A stretch of 64,000 nucleotides of DNA from positions 1-64,000 of the forward strand of contig NZ_NPDU01000010.1 of the NCBI RefSeq assembly GCF_002811985.1, in the 5' to 3' direction. The position numbers were made by a program, and so were the translations under genes. Within the stretch, counting starts at the first letter, position 1. Every line of letters starts with the position of its first letter. Positions 15,642 to 24,607 of the stretch are shown here, piece after piece. This DNA comes from Leptospira adleri (GTDB taxonomy: Bacteria > Spirochaetota > Leptospiria > Leptospirales > Leptospiraceae). A model generated the notes under the pieces. The model did no database searches. It had not been told where the DNA came from and saw only the letters and a list, made by a program, of their open reading frames with translations.

Positions 15642-17417
15642 GTGGGTTGGGAAGAATTTACATTCAAACATCTATTGCGCTTTACGCAGCGTTGGATCGG
15701 GTTCGGAGAGAATGAAACGCCGATCGAAGCCCGCGTAACTCTGACAGAGATCAAGGATCGGCTTTCCATTCTTGCTAAAGCGCTCACGGGAGAAAACATA
15801 GAAATTCTCACCGCCGAAAGAGAAGGCGGCTATCAGAGAAACCGTTTCTTTCTCCCGAAGGAATATTCCCACGCAAACGACGCCGATCGAAATTCCGAAT
15901 TTTATATATTTAGAATATTATACCTTACCGAACAAAGACGTTTACGTTTAAACTGGAAGGACGGCTCGGATAAGGGAAAGGAAGAATCGAGAGAAAAAGC
16001 AAAGTTTTTCTTTGCGATAGTTCTGGAAAGTTTGAAAGAACGTTATCCGGGAGCGGCCGGACTGATTGCCTCGGTGATCGAAATCGAAAATACATTCCAA
16101 AATAAGAATATTCAAAATTCTAAAATAATCCCGGATCTGTCTTTTTTACACGGATCGTGGATGTCCGCGCCGTTTGAAACGAACGATAAAAAGGACGTTG
16201 GAACCCCGAACGTCGCGTCAAAACGCGAGAATTCAATCGAGACCGAGGAGGAAGGGATCGCGAGAGAAAAAGCGGAAAGCATTGAAATCGATAAAAAATC
16301 CCAAGAAGATTATACGCTTCAACATCATTTTGAAAAGGTGGATACGATCGAAGAATTCAACGGGAATTGGAGGGATTTCGACGGCTCTGACGAACTTTCG
16401 GAACAGAAGGAGGCGCTTCAAGAATTGGACTTGCGAAATACCGTTCGTTCGGACGATCCGACTCATTCCATCTTTCGAACCGAGTTTCTTTTCGGATCGG
16501 GAGTTCCCGATATCCGCGACGCTCGGGCGGATGAAAAATCGATTCCTTACGACGAATGGGACGTTTCCAAAAAGAAATATAAAAAGGGATATTGCAGAGT
16601 GTTTCCGCAAGAACTCGTTCGTGAGGATCCCGTTTTTTCAAGAAGAGCGCTTGCCGAAAACATATCCGTCTTGAACACTTTGAGATCCCGCTTCAATCGA
16701 TTTGTAAACGAACGTACCGCCGTCAAACGTCAGTTAGACGGAGAAGATTTGGATTTGGATTCGATCGTGGATTATCTCACGGACGTTCTGTGCTCGCGAA
16801 GTCCTTCGGAACGTATTTATTTATCCAAAAGGAAAATGCTGAGGGATATTTCGATTTTAGTTTTGACGGATACGAGCCTCTCTACGGATTCCTTCGTCGA
16901 TAACAGACGAATCTTGGACGTGGAAAAAACCTCTTTGATCTTATTCGGTCAGCTTTGTTCCGAGTTCGGAGACCGATTTCAGATGGACTCATTTTCTTCT
17001 CGGACTAGAAATCACTGCGATTATTTTTCGATTAAAAAATTCGAGGAACCTTGGGAGAAAGCTAAAAATAAAATCGGCGCGATTCAAGCGAGCGGTTATA
17101 CAAGAATCGGTCCTGCGATAAGACACGCGTTGGCGCGTATAAAAAGAGAGACGAGTTCAAAACGTTGGATTCTTCTTTTATCAGATGGAAAACCGAACGA
17201 CTACGACCGATACGAAGGTAGATACGGGATCGAAGACGTGAAACAAGCGATTCGGGAATGTGAAAAATACAAAGTCGGTTTTTACGCGCTCGCGATTGAT
17301 AAACAAGCGAAACAATATCTTCCTTCCATGCTCGGATATAGCTCCTATCGAATTCTTCCCAATCCTTCCCGGTTGCCGGACGCTCTCACCGACTTTTACA
17401 TGAAACTTTTGAGATAG
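15642..17417 (+). CDS. norD: NorD, VWA-domain protein for NO reductase activation
   Basis: Product of 591 residues. The C-terminal third is a von Willebrand A domain with MIDAS motif DTSLS (after ISILVLT), a later threonine in SGYTRIGPAIRHAL, and LLLSDGKPNDYD. The N-terminal part is charged and poorly conserved, as in other NorD proteins. GTG 15642 is chosen: it lies 6 bases after the norQ stop, gives the normal length, and starts VGWEEFTFKHLL; the frame stays open far upstream inside norQ but that part is not coding. NorD works with NorQ in metal loading of NorB. Confidence 0.9.
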   Translation: MGWEEFTFKHLLRFTQRWIGFGENETPIEARVTLTEIKDRLSILAKALTGENIEILTAEREGGYQRNRFFLPKEYSHANDADRNSEFYIFRILYLTEQRRLRLNWKDGSDKGKEESREKAKFFFAIVLESLKERYPGAAGLIASVIEIENTFQNKNIQNSKIIPDLSFLHGSWMSAPFETNDKKDVGTPNVASKRENSIETEEEGIAREKAESIEIDKKSQEDYTLQHHFEKVDTIEEFNGNWRDFDGSDELSEQKEALQELDLRNTVRSDDPTHSIFRTEFLFGSGVPDIRDARADEKSIPYDEWDVSKKKYKKGYCRVFPQELVREDPVFSRRALAENISVLNTLRSRFNRFVNERTAVKRQLDGEDLDLDSIVDYLTDVLCSRSPSERIYLSKRKMLRDISILVLTDTSLSTDSFVDNRRILDVEKTSLILFGQLCSEFGDRFQMDSFSSRTRNHCDYFSIKKFEEPWEKAKNKIGAIQASGYTRIGPAIRHALARIKRETSSKRWILLLSDGKPNDYDRYEGRYGIEDVKQAIRECEKYKVGFYALAIDKQAKQYLPSMLGYSSYRILPNPSRLPDALTDFYMKLLR

Positions 17418-17559
17418 ATTCTTTATTCGAATCGATAAACTTCTCTCAAGTTTTTCCTTCGTTTAACAAAATTGATCGGCGCATTCGTAAAAAGGAATGT
17501 TTTCATGGTCGCATTACGCGCGTTATACGCTGCGCGACCGAAGGCAAGTTGACACAAGT

Positions 17560-18200
17560 TAATGAATTTCGGCGTGTTTTGTGGGTTAGTTGTAAAAGTC
17601 CTATGAAACCAGTTTTAACAAAACAGAATCGGGTTTCCAACGATGTTCTGATCATCGGCGGCGGGTATGGCGCACGCGTCAAGCGGTATCAGAGGCTTAT
17701 TTGGACGGTATTCCTACATTTCTTGCAGCCGAGCTTTTTCCGGTAAATCAGACGACCGACTTCAATTGTATGGGCTACTGTGTGTCGGCGAGCATCGGAG
17801 TAAAACTTATGAACCCGGAAAAAACGGCGGTCGGGATCGTAGGAGACGGAGCGTTTCTTATGGCCGGTCTCGAACTGAATACCGCGAGTTCACAGAATTC
17901 GGGAGTGGGTATATTCTATTTTTATGATGGAGAACTTTCTCAGATTTTGCAAGGACAGCAGATATCGTACGGAAGAAAAACTTGTACTGTTTTAGGAGAA
18001 ATGAATCTCAAGGGAATTGCGTCCGGAGCCGGCGCAGCGTATTTGTGTCTAACTTCCAACGAGGAGATCGTCTCCTTCGTTCAAGAATCGATGAATATTT
18101 CGAGACGGGACAGTCGGCTGTGGTCGAGGTAAAAGTTTATTCTTCGAAAGCCGCTCGATTTACAAAATGTAGTAAAGATAAACTTGGGCAGATTTCCTTT
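17560..18200 (+). pseudogene. decayed TPP-dependent enzyme gene (acetolactate synthase-like C-terminal part)
   Basis: In one frame 17671-18085 reads RTRQAVSEAYLDGIPTFLAA, then MGYCVSASIGVKLMNPEKTA, then VGIVGDGAFLMAGLELNTAS, the TPP/Mg-binding GDGxF...N region of acetolactate synthase-like enzymes. The reading frame shifts near 17665 (upstream frame has NDVLIIGGGYG) and again near 18090, after which DEYFETGQSAVVEVKVYSSK continues the family's last strand. The N-terminal two thirds are missing. It is a nonfunctional fragment between norD and the CopD-like gene, and was probably disrupted by deletion and frameshifts. Confidence 0.75.
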
Positions 18201-18314
18201 GGGAGAGAAGTTTCGATTTATCGGTCGTGCTCTATTGAGAAAAATCATCGAATAACGAACCTCTAATTTTAAAACTATTCTTGCGAAACGGAATACGAAG
18301 AAGAATTTTGTGGA

Positions 18315-18818
18315 GTGAGCTTGATCTCGTATTTCATTTTTTTATTCTTTCACATCTTTGCCGCGGTATTCTGGATCGGGGGAATGTTGTCATATGTTTT
18401 TGTCTTTCGCCCCGTTTTAAAAAATCCGAATTACAAAAACATAAAGATAGATTTGTTTTATGAACTCGCATTGCAGTTTAGAAAAATCGCTTATTATATC
18501 TTTGCGGTCTCTTTCGTAAGCGGGTCCGCGATTCTTTATTGGAAAGGTTATAGGCCGACCGATTTCCTTTTTCTATTTCAGAACCCGTTTTCGGTGATTG
18601 CTTTTAAAATTTTCTTATTTTGTATTTTGATCGTTAGTTCCGTATTTCATGATTTCTTTTTAGGCCCGTTAACTCAAAGACTGATTCACGAAAGCCCGGC
18701 CCTTTGGGAAAGATACCGCCGCAAAGCGGCGTTTTTCGGAAGGATCAATCTTCTTCTTTCCATTCTGATCGCCGTCTTGGGAATTTTATTTTCCAGAGGT
18801 CAAAATTCCCTTTTGTGA
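18315..18818 (+). CDS. CopD-like integral membrane protein
   Basis: Product of 167 residues with four predicted membrane helices. The first has HIFAAVFWIGGMLSYVFVFRP, the pattern of CopD / DUF4149-type membrane proteins, where the His and WIGG region is conserved; a second His-containing helix (VSSVFHDFFLGPL) lies near residue 115. CopD-like proteins are linked to copper handling, and related ones occur near heme-copper enzymes. GTG 18315 is preceded by a weak TGGAG. It lies between nor and nnrS genes, so a role in copper or redox enzyme assembly is plausible but not shown. Confidence 0.65.
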   Translation: MSLISYFIFLFFHIFAAVFWIGGMLSYVFVFRPVLKNPNYKNIKIDLFYELALQFRKIAYYIFAVSFVSGSAILYWKGYRPTDFLFLFQNPFSVIAFKIFLFCILIVSSVFHDFFLGPLTQRLIHESPALWERYRRKAAFFGRINLLLSILIAVLGILFSRGQNSLL

Positions 18819-18854
18819 TCGTAAATTCTTCGATGCTTTGTGATAACCATAGAC

Positions 18855-18942
18855 GTAGGAACTCACACATTTTTAGCACGGTGGAGAACGATCCGAATTC
18901 TTACCAAAAACCGGACGAGGCGTAATTTGTAGGAACTCACAC
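18855..18942. repeat. two direct copies of a dispersed intergenic repeat
   Basis: GTAGGAACTCACAC occurs at 18855-18868 and again at 18929-18942 in the same orientation, 74 bases apart, in the gap between convergent genes. The motif recurs at 49087. Confidence 0.7.
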
Positions 18943-19048
18943 GTCGTATCCGAATTTTATTGAGCCAGACTTTGCCCGTCCGTGGCCGTTTGGACGCGAG
19001 CGCCTTGAATCCCATTTTTTAAACGGACATTCTTCTTTCGTCGAATTC

Positions 19049-20230
19049 TTATTTCCTAAGAGAATCGATCCGAGGTTGGATAAGTATATTCCAGTACTTG
19101 AATATTATAATGATAAAGGATAGGATCCAAAACGTTGCCGAGATTCCGTACCCGACAGTGGAAAACCCGAAAAGGGGAAATAAAACCCGGACAAGAACCG
19201 CCGATGTAATACAATAATATCCGAATACGATTTCTTTCGACGCAGAAATCATTCTTCCTGTATGACCCAGCGATACGCGTGTGATCATCCCGTAGATAAA
19301 ACCTCCAATGGCGCCTACCGTGATGATGTGAAAGGCGGCGGATAAAGGAAAAAAACCCAGATGGGCAAGGCCGTAGAAAAAAATTCCGAGAACGAGCCAG
19401 GAATATGATAAAAGAAGAATCCACAAAATCGGTGTTTTGCGGGTTTTCCAGGGTTCCCATAAAAACCATCGTGCAGCTTGCAGCGCGGAAAAAATAAGAG
19501 CGAAAGATCCGGCCGCAAGTTGAAAATCGGGAAGCCAGGGGAGAACGGATTCCGCTCCGATGAAAAGAAAGGAGCCGTAGTTAGTTAAGGTTTCGATTTT
19601 TTGAATTCTTTTCGGACTTGCACTCGCGACCGCTACCGTCGTAAAAAAAGGTAGGATTCTTCCTGCGATTAAAATGACGAAGACCAGAACCAAAAAGATG
19701 GATGTATGGATCCAGTGCAAAGTCAGAGAAGAAGGAATAGCTTGCAACATGGAAAGAATCGTAAGTCCGTGGGCAATTCCGAATAACGCGTAGCAGGCGA
19801 CGATGACACGATTGTGTTCTTGTCCTTTTTGCATCAGCTTCGGAGCGAGTAAATACAAACCGAATCCGTCACAAAGAAGATCGCTCAAGAACGCGACGTT
19901 CGAAAGAATTGGAACGTCGATCCAGCAGAATCTTCCCATAAACCAAAGAGAGAATAGAACCTGAAGCGATCTTTCCCGGATCAGTACGGTTTTTGTCCAG
20001 TTCTGCGCCGCGGTAAAAAGAAATCCTAATATTGCGGCGCGAGCAAAACCGAATACCATTTCATAAGAATGAAACGAAATCATTCCTGTGATCGAAGGCG
20101 GCTTTAAGAATGAAAAAAGAATCAGGATCCACAATAAGATCGATACGAGCGCGTGGATCGACGCAGCGAGAAAAAAAGGACGAAACGCGTTTGTCCACAG
20201 ATGAGTTCTTAAATTTAAAAGTAGATTCAT
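19049..20230 (-). CDS. nnrS: NnrS family membrane protein
   Basis: Product of 393 residues with about 12 membrane helices, the usual NnrS length. Typical marks: an N-terminal NAFRPFFLAASIHALVSI segment, an early SFHSYEMVFGFARAAILGFL with conserved His and Glu, and a late helix with FHIITVGAIGGFIYGMITRV then SLGHTGR. NnrS is a heme- and copper-containing membrane protein that protects cells from NO or nitrosative stress. A perfect Fnr-type box lies 35 bases upstream of the start; that is so close that the message may be leaderless or very short-led. Confidence 0.92.
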   Translation of the reverse strand: MNLLLNLRTHLWTNAFRPFFLAASIHALVSILLWILILFSFLKPPSITGMISFHSYEMVFGFARAAILGFLFTAAQNWTKTVLIRERSLQVLFSLWFMGRFCWIDVPILSNVAFLSDLLCDGFGLYLLAPKLMQKGQEHNRVIVACYALFGIAHGLTILSMLQAIPSSLTLHWIHTSIFLVLVFVILIAGRILPFFTTVAVASASPKRIQKIETLTNYGSFLFIGAESVLPWLPDFQLAAGSFALIFSALQAARWFLWEPWKTRKTPILWILLLSYSWLVLGIFFYGLAHLGFFPLSAAFHIITVGAIGGFIYGMITRVSLGHTGRMISASKEIVFGYYCITSAVLVRVLFPLFGFSTVGYGISATFWILSFIIIIFKYWNILIQPRIDSLRK

Positions 20231-20264
20231 CCCTTCATACTATGCCCGATCCGTTTGTTTTTCC

Positions 20265-20278
20265 TTGATTTGAATCAA
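20265..20278. promoter_or_regulatory. Fnr/Dnr-type box upstream of nnrS
   Basis: TTGAT-TTGA-ATCAA is a perfect site between nnrS (reading away on the minus strand) and the end of the crp/fnr gene. A TAGTAT -10-like hexamer lies on the minus strand at 20242-20237. Confidence 0.8.
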
Positions 20279-20285
20279 ATATACG

Positions 20286-20909
20286 TCATAGGAATTGTTT
20301 GAGTCCTTCTCTGTTCAAAATTTTAATCTGTCCTCTTTCCGCATCTATGATCTGAAGGTCTTTCAATTGTCTGAGAATTCTTGAAAAAGTTTCCGCTCTC
20401 AGAATCAACATAGATGCGATTTGACCGTGATTGAGCGGAGGACAATCCACGGGCAGATGATATAAAAAATGAGCCACTCTCTGCATCGAATCCATGGTAA
20501 GACCCCGATTGATCGTCATGTTCAACGCCTGTATCTTTTGAAATAAAGACTGCACTAGCAAGTGATTGAGGGAGATATTGTTTTTGATCTCGCTTTTTAG
20601 TAAAGACAACGGAAGTCGAATCACGACGGCGTCGGTGATGAATCTTCCTGAAGCGGGATATGGAATTCCGGTTATGATCGCGAGCTCCGCGATCAGAGAA
20701 TGCGGCGAAAAGAAATTCATCGTGATCTCGTTTGAATTTCCGTCGTATTTAAAAATTTGCACTCGCCCTTCCGTGAGTAGATCCAAAGAATTCGGAATGT
20801 CCCCCTCGTGAAAAAGGAATTCTCCCTTTTTATAATGTTCCGTTTTTCCTTTGGAGAATATGGAAAGAATCTCCCGGTCTTCGAGTTCTTCGAATAAATT
20901 CAGTAACAC
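20286..20909 (-). CDS. Crp/Fnr-family regulator, Dnr-like
   Basis: Product of 207 residues with a cyclic-nucleotide-type beta-roll (about 15-115), a dimer helix and a C-terminal winged helix. The recognition helix AETFSRILRQL contains ExxSR, matching the TTGAT half-sites found nearby. There are no N-terminal cysteines for an Fe-S cluster, as in Dnr/NnrR-type regulators that respond to NO through heme. It is the gene just upstream of nnrS on the same strand and diverges from the nos operon, so it is a second candidate regulator of the module. How the two regulators split the work is unknown. Confidence 0.85.
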   Translation of the reverse strand: MLLNLFEELEDREILSIFSKGKTEHYKKGEFLFHEGDIPNSLDLLTEGRVQIFKYDGNSNEITMNFFSPHSLIAELAIITGIPYPASGRFITDAVVIRLPLSLLKSEIKNNISLNHLLVQSLFQKIQALNMTINRGLTMDSMQRVAHFLYHLPVDCPPLNHGQIASMLILRAETFSRILRQLKDLQIIDAERGQIKILNREGLKQFL

Positions 20910-21050
20910 AATTCGTTTTCCTCCTTGCGTTTCATTTGATCAAAAATCCGTTTTATACCTTAGCAAGAATCCTAATTCTTTCTCCTCGTGTTTCATTCTT
21001 TTTTTAAAAGGGATAAGATGACAATTGTCAATGCGCTCTTTTGCCTCCAC

Positions 21051-21064
21051 TTGATTTGGATCAA
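21051..21064. promoter_or_regulatory. Fnr/Dnr-type box of the nos operon
   Basis: TTGAT-TTGG-ATCAA is perfect, and a consensus TATAAT lies at 21086-21091. That places the box centre near -41 from the expected start site, the classical activator position. Confidence 0.88.
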
Positions 21065-21166
21065 TTTAGAAAAATGAATTTCGACTATAATCGAAGAACG
21101 ATTCTGCGACGTGTTGATCGGATGTTTTGACCTGCGGGACGGATTCAAGTTAGAGTGAGGAACCAA

Positions 21167-21634
21167 ATGAAGATTCGATTTTTTAAACAGCATTTTGGAC
21201 GTATATCGAAAGAACTCGCGACGGTAGTCGCAATTTCTTTAATATTCGGAATTTCATGCGGGAAGGGAAAGACCGAAGAAAATTCGGCATCCTCGGAAAA
21301 TTCCAAAGGAGTCGGTCCGGTGGCTTCGGTTACATTGGCGGCGTTGGATGAATCTCTTGCAGACAAAGGCAAGAAACAGTTCGAGGCGAAGTGCAGCGCC
21401 TGTCATAAGTTCGAAGAGAAGGTAGTTGGTCCCGCGCTGTCGGGCGTTACCAAACGGAGAACTCCGGAATGGATCATGAACATGATTCTAAATCCCGTCG
21501 AGATGACTCAGAAGGATCCGATCGCTCAAGGACTTCTCGCCGAACACCTGACCCAGATGACTTTTCAAAACGTACAGGAAAGTGAAGCGCGGGAGATCCT
21601 TGAGTATTTTAGAAAAATGGACAGTAAGAAATAG
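21167..21634 (+). CDS. lipid-anchored monoheme cytochrome c, nos operon
   Basis: Product of 155 residues. A basic start and hydrophobic stretch lead to lipobox FGISC (Cys31). A Ser/Glu-rich linker precedes a small class I cytochrome c domain with CSACH near residue 79 and a late methionine (LTQMTF) as likely sixth ligand. ATG 21167 is chosen since GTGAGGA lies just upstream. As first gene of the nos operon, 11 bases before nosZ, it is the likely direct electron donor to nitrous oxide reductase, replacing the soluble cytochromes used by other denitrifiers. Confidence 0.88.
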   Translation: MKIRFFKQHFGRISKELATVVAISLIFGISCGKGKTEENSASSENSKGVGPVASVTLAALDESLADKGKKQFEAKCSACHKFEEKVVGPALSGVTKRRTPEWIMNMILNPVEMTQKDPIAQGLLAEHLTQMTFQNVQESEAREILEYFRKMDSKK

Positions 21635-21645
21635 GAGGAATTTAT

Positions 21646-23568
21646 ATGAAGATAAGATTGATATTCTTTAGATGTCTTTATCTACTCTTAATCGCAATGG
21701 CCCTGATCACGGGTTGTAAGGGAGGCGCGTCGACCGCGACGCTCGCTTCGGACGCCGCAAAAAGGGTTTACGTCGCTCCCGGCGATAAGGACGAAGTCTA
21801 CGCGTTTTTATCCGGCGGCTTTAGCGGTCAGATGTCCGTTTACGGAGTTCCATCGACTCGTTTGTTTAAAATCATTCCGGTCTTCTCAGTGTTTCCTGAA
21901 AACGGTTACGGTTACGATGAAGAAACCAAAAACATGTTAAAAACTTCTTATGGATATATTCCTTGGGATGACAGTCATCACATCGAGGCTTCGATGACCG
22001 ACGGGAAACAGGACGGCAGATGGCTGTTTATGAACGCGAATAACACTCCTCGGTTGGCAAGAATCGATTTGAAATCCTTTGAAACAAAAGAGATCATCGA
22101 AATTCCGAACACCGCAGGAAATCACGCTTCTCCTTTCGCCACCGAGAATACGGAATACTTGATGGCGGCGACCAGATTCTCCGTACCAATTCCGCAGAGC
22201 AGCGTGAAAGTCGAAGATTTTTCCAAAGGCGCGCTCAAAGGAACCATTACGATGGTTAAGGTCGATCCAAAATCGGGAAGACTTTCAATCGAATTACAAG
22301 TGTTAGTTCCCGGATTCGATTACGACCTTTCCCACTGCGGAAAAAATAAATCGCACGACTGGTGCTTTTTTACGAGTTATAACTCGGAACAAGCGCACAA
22401 GATGCTGGAAGTCGGCGCTTCTAAAAACGATAAGGATTATATCCTGGCGTTCAACTGGGTGCGTGCGAAACAATGTTTGGATCAGGGAAAGGCGACTAAC
22501 TTCGGCGGAGAATACTACAGAAACTTTCTTCCCGAAAATCAGCCCGCGGTTTCAGAAAGGTTGAGCGGAGTTAAAATGCTTCAACCCAAGGATTGTCCGG
22601 GCATTATGTACTATATGCCTACTCCGAAAAGTCCTCACGGAACCGACGTGGATCCAACGGGAGAATATATCGTGGGCGGAGGTAAGCTGGCGACCGTGAT
22701 TCCCGTTCACTCTTTTACAAAATTGATGGAAGTAAAAGACAAGCCGGATCATCGATCGGGAGAAATTTCTAATATTCCGGTTTTAAAATATGAATCCACT
22801 TTAGCGGGAGAAGTCAAAAAACCTTGCTTAGGTCCTCTTCACACCGAGTTTGACGGAAAGGGATTCGCTTATACTTCCTGCTTTGTGAGTTCGGAAGTCA
22901 TCAAATGGGAACTCGGAACTTGGGAAGTTGTGCAACATCTCCCCGCTTATTACAGCGTCGGTCACTTGTCGATCGTAGGGGGCAGCTCTAAAGATCCTTA
23001 CGGGAAATATCTCATAGCCTTGAATAAGATTACAAAGGACAGATATCTTCCGGTGGGAATGGAACTTCCGCAGAGCGCGCAACTCTACGATATCTCCAGC
23101 GGTAAGGCGGAACTCTTATCCGATTTCCCAACGGTGGGGGAACCTCATTACTCGCAGATGATTCCCGCGAAACTTCTGATGGATAAGGCCGCAAAGATCT
23201 ATCCTTTGGAAGAAAATAAACATCCTTACGCAGTTAAGAATGAAAAAGACGCTCGTGTGGTGAGGGAAGGAAATACGGTGAGAGTTTATATGACTCAGAT
23301 CAGATCTCACTTCAAACCCGACATCATCGAAGTAAAAAGGGGAGACACCGTCTATTTCCACGTAACCAACTTGGAACAAGACTTCGACATCCCTCACGGT
23401 TTTGCGGTCGCAGGAGCTCCGGAAATGCCGAATCTTTTGATCATGCCCGGTCAGACAAGAACCTTCAAATGGCAGGCTTCTAAACCGGGAGTTTTTCCTT
23501 TCTACTGCACCGATTTTTGTTCCGCTCTTCACCAAGAGATGCAACAATACATCCGGGTGAGTCAATAG
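21646..23568 (+). CDS. nosZ: nitrous oxide reductase NosZ, lipoprotein type
   Basis: Product of 640 residues. A Sec-type signal with lipobox LITGC (Cys24) replaces the Tat signal of clade I enzymes, so this is a clade II-type NosZ, here probably membrane-tethered. The propeller domain shows WDDSHHIEASMTDGKQDGRW and PHGTDVDPTG, which carry CuZ histidines. The C-terminal cupredoxin domain has DIPHGF and the CuA motif CTDFCSALHQEM (C621, C625, H629, M632). Reaction: N2O + 2 e- + 2 H+ to N2 + H2O in the periplasm. GGAGGA precedes the start. Genes for maturation follow directly. Confidence 0.96.
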   Translation: MKIRLIFFRCLYLLLIAMALITGCKGGASTATLASDAAKRVYVAPGDKDEVYAFLSGGFSGQMSVYGVPSTRLFKIIPVFSVFPENGYGYDEETKNMLKTSYGYIPWDDSHHIEASMTDGKQDGRWLFMNANNTPRLARIDLKSFETKEIIEIPNTAGNHASPFATENTEYLMAATRFSVPIPQSSVKVEDFSKGALKGTITMVKVDPKSGRLSIELQVLVPGFDYDLSHCGKNKSHDWCFFTSYNSEQAHKMLEVGASKNDKDYILAFNWVRAKQCLDQGKATNFGGEYYRNFLPENQPAVSERLSGVKMLQPKDCPGIMYYMPTPKSPHGTDVDPTGEYIVGGGKLATVIPVHSFTKLMEVKDKPDHRSGEISNIPVLKYESTLAGEVKKPCLGPLHTEFDGKGFAYTSCFVSSEVIKWELGTWEVVQHLPAYYSVGHLSIVGGSSKDPYGKYLIALNKITKDRYLPVGMELPQSAQLYDISSGKAELLSDFPTVGEPHYSQMIPAKLLMDKAAKIYPLEENKHPYAVKNEKDARVVREGNTVRVYMTQIRSHFKPDIIEVKRGDTVYFHVTNLEQDFDIPHGFAVAGAPEMPNLLIMPGQTRTFKWQASKPGVFPFYCTDFCSALHQEMQQYIRVSQ

Positions 23569-23577
23569 GCCAAAGAG

Positions 23578-24186
23578 ATGAAGAGCTTATTCTTCAACAA
23601 GCTGACTAACGTTCACCGGCTCCTGATTTTAGGGGTCGGTGTCGTTTTAATTTTCGTCTTTTTTGTTCCTATCTGGTATATTTCCCTCGCGGCTCCTCAG
23701 TATCCGGAAGGTTTGGGAATGCAGATTTGGATCTACAAAGTAACAGGAGCGACTCCTTATGATTTACAGAACATTAATTTATTAAATCATTATATAGGGA
23801 TGCACGAGATAGTTTCCGATTCGATACCCGAGCTTCTGTTTATGCCTTATGTTTTGGGTTATCTGATCGTTGGGGCTTTGTTTACCGCGGTTTTTCCGAG
23901 AGTGTATATGGTCTTTCTGGGAATCTTCAACTTTGTATTGTTAGGTCTCGTGGGTTTGATGGATTTTTGGCGTTGGGAATACAACTACGGCCACAATCTA
24001 AATCCTGAGGCGCCGATCATTGTGCCTGGTATGGCGTATCAGCCTCCTTTACTCGGCTGCAAGGAGATGTTGAACATAACCGCCTGCAGCTTTCCGTCTT
24101 GGGGCGGAATCGTATTGTTGATCGCGATTTCGATTCTTGTATTGATCGTGGTTCGGGAGAAGTCCAGGTCAAAAAATGAAGTTTAG
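23578..24186 (+). CDS. nos-operon membrane protein of unknown function
   Basis: Product of 202 residues with four predicted membrane helices (about 15-38, 83-103, 108-130, 178-196). Between helices 3 and 4 is a conserved-looking periplasmic segment: DFWRWEYNYGHNLNPEAPI, then VPGMAYQPPLLG with two cysteines after it. From memory, a similar uncharacterised protein follows nosZ in clade II nos clusters of Bacteroidetes. Position between nosZ and nosL, with overlap into nosL, points to a role in electron delivery to, or copper maturation of, NosZ. The operon has no nosR, and this protein could partly fill that gap; that is inference. Confidence 0.75.
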   Translation: MKSLFFNKLTNVHRLLILGVGVVLIFVFFVPIWYISLAAPQYPEGLGMQIWIYKVTGATPYDLQNINLLNHYIGMHEIVSDSIPELLFMPYVLGYLIVGALFTAVFPRVYMVFLGIFNFVLLGLVGLMDFWRWEYNYGHNLNPEAPIIVPGMAYQPPLLGCKEMLNITACSFPSWGGIVLLIAISILVLIVVREKSRSKNEV

Positions 24187-24601
24187 AATTTCCTTATGGA
24201 CCATTCTTTTTGCGTGCTTGAGTTTTGTTTCCTGTGTGAGGAAGGAACCTGTGATTCCGGAACGAGGTAGGGAGAAATGTTCCCACTGTTCCATGTCTAT
24301 CGTAGATATGAGATTCCAATCGCAGCTTTTGACCGATAAGGGTAGAAGATACTACTTCGATTCCATCGAATGCCTTCAGTCTTATCGGGAAAATCTGAAC
24401 TCGGAAGTAATTCTTTCCTGGGTGACCGATTTTGAAGATACAAATCGAATGCTGAAGGAAAACGAGGCGACGATCGTTCAATCTCCGGATATCCATTCTC
24501 CAATGGGAAAAGGATTGGCGGCGTTCGCCTCCTTTGAAAAGGCGAGCGAATATTTGAGAAATCATCAGGGTTTCGTCGTAACCTCCGGCGTAAAAAAATA
24601 G
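24176..24601 (+). CDS. nosL: NosL copper-binding lipoprotein
   Basis: Product of 141 residues with lipobox SFVSC near residue 20. The NosL core is clear: CSHCSMSIVDMRFQSQLLTD (Cys-x2-Cys-x-Met, the copper site), followed by the YYFDSIECLQSY segment. NosL is an outer- or inner-membrane-anchored Cu(I) chaperone needed for assembling the CuZ site of NosZ. Its start overlaps the end of the preceding membrane protein gene by 11 bases, so the two are coupled. Confidence 0.92.
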   Translation: MKFRISLWTILFACLSFVSCVRKEPVIPERGREKCSHCSMSIVDMRFQSQLLTDKGRRYYFDSIECLQSYRENLNSEVILSWVTDFEDTNRMLKENEATIVQSPDIHSPMGKGLAAFASFEKASEYLRNHQGFVVTSGVKK

Positions 24602-24607
24602 GACAGA

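Noticed and set aside
17549..17746. Small intact gene at the start of the TPP-enzyme remnant
   Set aside because: Only NDVLIIGGGYG looks like enzyme sequence, and it joins a different frame downstream, so it is part of the pseudogene.
20931..20952. Sixth Fnr box upstream of the crp/fnr gene (TTTGATCAAA)
   Set aside because: It is a palindrome without the four-base spacer, so it does not fit TTGAT-N4-ATCAA.
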